From Flavobacteriales bacterium (lineage in GTDB: Bacteria; Bacteroidota; Bacteroidia; UBA10329): DNA of 8,316 nucleotides. The notes under the pieces were generated by a model. That model saw only the letters and a list, made by a program, of their open reading frames with translations. It did not search any database and was not told the DNA's origin. Shown one piece after another: positions 6,437 to 8,316 of this stretch. The stretch lies in NCBI GenBank assembly GCA_003456455.1, contig DMRV01000229.1:1-8316 (forward strand), written 5' to 3'. The first letter of the stretch is position 1. Each line of letters starts with the position of its first letter. Made by a program: the position numbers and the translations under genes.

Positions 6437-8316
6437 ATGAACTACCGCTACTATTTAAAAAGTTTAATTGCTGCTGCCATGGCAATCTTCGTGGTTGTTC
6501 TGTTGCAATCTGCACCAAACGCTGCAAGCGCGCAAACGGTTGACGTTGGACCACCCGACACATCCGTTTGTAACGGAACGCCAATAACACTTACCGCCAT
6601 TACATCTGGAGTAAGCGGAACCCCAACATTTACCTCGGTAAATGTACCTAGTGATGATACTCATTCTCAAGTTTTGGACATTGGTTTTCCGTTTGAGTTT
6701 TTCGGCAATACCTATACTCAATGCGTAGCATCCTCAAATGGCTACGTAACATTTGACGTTGGAACAGCAGGAACGGGCTCACCATGGAACATTGGCAACG
6801 CAAGTCCTACACCCGGTGTACCCGACAATTCAATTATGTTCCCTTGGCAGGATACCAATCCAGGTGCTGGTTCTCAAGGAACAAATGCTGCTGATTGTGG
6901 AGACGGAACCTTCATTGTTGATTATGTAGGCATTGCTATGTTTAGCTGTACCACTCTTGAGTTTACCATGCAAGTAAAGCTTTACGAAAACACAAATATC
7001 ATTGACACATACATTACTGAAAAACCACTGTGCACAACCTGGAATGGTGGAGCCGCGATCCACGGATTGGAAAACGCAGCTGGAACCCAATCGGTAATTG
7101 TACCGGGTAGGAATTTTCCAACGCAGTGGACTGCAACCAATGATGCAGTAAGATTTACACCTGATGGTTTTGGAAGCTATACAATCGACCAAACCATTCC
7201 TTTTAATCCAACTCCGGTTGGAACCGAAACCATAATATGGACGGATGGTGCTGGCAACTTCCTCGGTGATTTGAATTCAATAACAGTTACACCGTTAGCA
7301 CCAACTTGGTACTATTGCACATACCAATCAGCTTGCTCAGCAATTACTGTAGTTGATTCTATTTTAGTGACTTTGGGAAATGTTGATATAACACTTGCCC
7401 CAACTGATGCTTCTTGTTTTGGATTTAGTGATGGATATGTACAAATCGACCCAATTGGCAGCACATTTCCTGTATCCTTAGGATTATTAGATATATCCGG
7501 TGCTCAGTTACAGACAGAAAATGGAGTTGTTGGTATCGACACATTATCTGGGCTTATTGCGGGAAACTACACTGCAACCGTTACAGACGGAGTTGGCTGT
7601 ACTACTTCTTTGGACTTCGCAATAGATCACCCAACTCTGTTAATACCGAATGCTGACCACACAGATATTCTATGTAGTGGCGATAATAATGGTACCGCAT
7701 TTGCCTATCCTTCAGGTGGAGTGACACCTTATGAATTAGCTTGGAATGACCCGTTATCGCAAACCTCTGATTCAATTCAGTTTCTTCCACCTGGGGCTTA
7801 CACTCTAACTGTAACCGATGCTCAAAACTGTGTTTCAGATACAACACTTTCTGTTCTTGAACCGCTCCCGCTAATCTTAGAGCTTACTTCTGGAGCGGAT
7901 ACTTGTCTTTATACAAATGGGGCAGTATTGGCACAAGTACAAGGAGGTACCAAACCATATTATTATGTATGGAGCAGCCTTGGTGGAGACTCAGCAAATT
8001 TTCAATTTGATGAAGTTGATTACGCTTGGAGTACCATCAGCAATCTATCTCATGGAAATTACTCCCTTATACTAACGGACACAAACGAGTGTGAAATTGA
8101 TGGCAGTATTGATGTTCCGCTTATTACACCTCCTAACGCAAGTTTCCTGAGCCGATCAAAACCTGAAGAGTTTGTAAATCCTGATGCTCAGTTTGTTAAC
8201 GAAAGCACAGCTGCTATAACCTACGAATGGCATTTTGGAGATGGGAGCATCTCCTACGAGGAAGACCCATTGCATACCTATGACACATCTGGAGTTTTCT
8301 TGGTGATGCTAATTGC
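6437..8316 (+). CDS. Large secreted SprB-like/PKD multidomain surface protein (5' part)
   Basis: An open frame from ATG 6437 runs to the right edge (626 codons plus two bases, no stop). A signal peptide spans residues 1-32 with probable cleavage ASA|QT. Residues about 36-240 form a beta-rich module with the pattern FFGNTYTQCVASSNGYVTF (88-106), MFPWQDTNPG (134-143), MFSCTTLEF (168-176) and VPGRNFPTQW (222-231), which I recognise from large Bacteroidota gliding-motility/CHU_C proteins. Then come three SprB-type repeats, each starting near a Cys plus G/S/N-rich turn and ending in G-N/A-Y-x-x-x-x-T-D: about 318-398 (AGNYTATVTDGVGC), 404-475 (PGAYTLTVTDAQNC) and 480-560 (HGNYSLILTDTNEC). A PKD domain begins near 566 (EWHFGDGS at 597-604). 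The missing C-terminus probably carries a T9SS type B domain. Surface export is likely; a role in gliding or adhesion is only inferred. It starts 41 bases after the membrane-protein gene. Confidence 0.88.
   Translation, partial: MNYRYYLKSLIAAAMAIFVVVLLQSAPNAASAQTVDVGPPDTSVCNGTPITLTAITSGVSGTPTFTSVNVPSDDTHSQVLDIGFPFEFFGNTYTQCVASSNGYVTFDVGTAGTGSPWNIGNASPTPGVPDNSIMFPWQDTNPGAGSQGTNAADCGDGTFIVDYVGIAMFSCTTLEFTMQVKLYENTNIIDTYITEKPLCTTWNGGAAIHGLENAAGTQSVIVPGRNFPTQWTATNDAVRFTPDGFGSYTIDQTIPFNPTPVGTETIIWTDGAGNFLGDLNSITVTPLAPTWYYCTYQSACSAITVVDSILVTLGNVDITLAPTDASCFGFSDGYVQIDPIGSTFPVSLGLLDISGAQLQTENGVVGIDTLSGLIAGNYTATVTDGVGCTTSLDFAIDHPTLLIPNADHTDILCSGDNNGTAFAYPSGGVTPYELAWNDPLSQTSDSIQFLPPGAYTLTVTDAQNCVSDTTLSVLEPLPLILELTSGADTCLYTNGAVLAQVQGGTKPYYYVWSSLGGDSANFQFDEVDYAWSTISNLSHGNYSLILTDTNECEIDGSIDVPLITPPNASFLSRSKPEEFVNPDAQFVNESTAAITYEWHFGDGSISYEEDPLHTYDTSGVFLVMLI

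Noticed and set aside
6464..7847. Minus-strand frames opposite the SprB-like gene
   Set aside because: The plus strand is continuously open with clear signal peptide, SprB and PKD patterns; the opposite frames are compositional shadows.
6437..8316. Naming the right-hand gene sprB
   Set aside because: SprB-type repeats occur in many Bacteroidota surface proteins; the N-terminal module and partial length do not allow an orthology call.
1..8316. CRISPR arrays, insertion sequences, tRNA or rRNA genes
   Set aside because: I saw no regularly spaced direct repeats, transposase-like frames, cloverleaf arms or rRNA-like stretches.

Overview
The window looks like chromosomal DNA of a Bacteroidota bacterium, most likely Flavobacteriales or a close relative. 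This rests on three things read from the sequence: promoter elements of the Bacteroidota type TAnnTTTG, cell-surface proteins built from FG-GAP, SprB-like, PKD and gliding-motility C-terminal (CHU_C) domains, and signal peptides cut before glutamine. I see no mobile element, tRNA, rRNA or CRISPR array.

Layout, left to right. (1) 1-1617, minus strand: the first 539 residues of a secreted FG-GAP/VCBS repeat protein whose C-terminus lies beyond the left edge. (2) 1618-1813: a divergent promoter region with one TAnnTTTG element in each direction. (3) 1814-4353: the conserved pair rpsO (ribosomal protein S15) and pnp (polynucleotide phosphorylase), separated by 140 bases that hold a perfect 10-bp hairpin, and closed by a strong intrinsic terminator at 4375-4411. 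(4) 4513-6395: a two-gene operon of an ECF-type sigma factor with a GTG start and, 8 bases on, a single-pass membrane protein with the layout of an anti-sigma factor. (5) 6437-8316: the first 626 residues of a large secreted multidomain protein with its own housekeeping-type promoter, running off the right edge.

The middle of the window is ordinary RNA and translation housekeeping. The most interesting part is the sigma factor operon. The putative anti-sigma protein has a short cytoplasmic N-terminus and one membrane helix, but its periplasmic part consists of PKD modules ending in a CHU_C-like domain, which is normally the sorting tag of type IX secretion (T9SS) cargo. A very likely T9SS cargo gene follows directly. 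My hypothesis is that this sigma/anti-sigma pair senses the state of T9SS or the cell surface through a cargo-mimicking domain. That is inference. The two outer genes probably encode T9SS clients, but their C-terminal sorting domains are outside the window.
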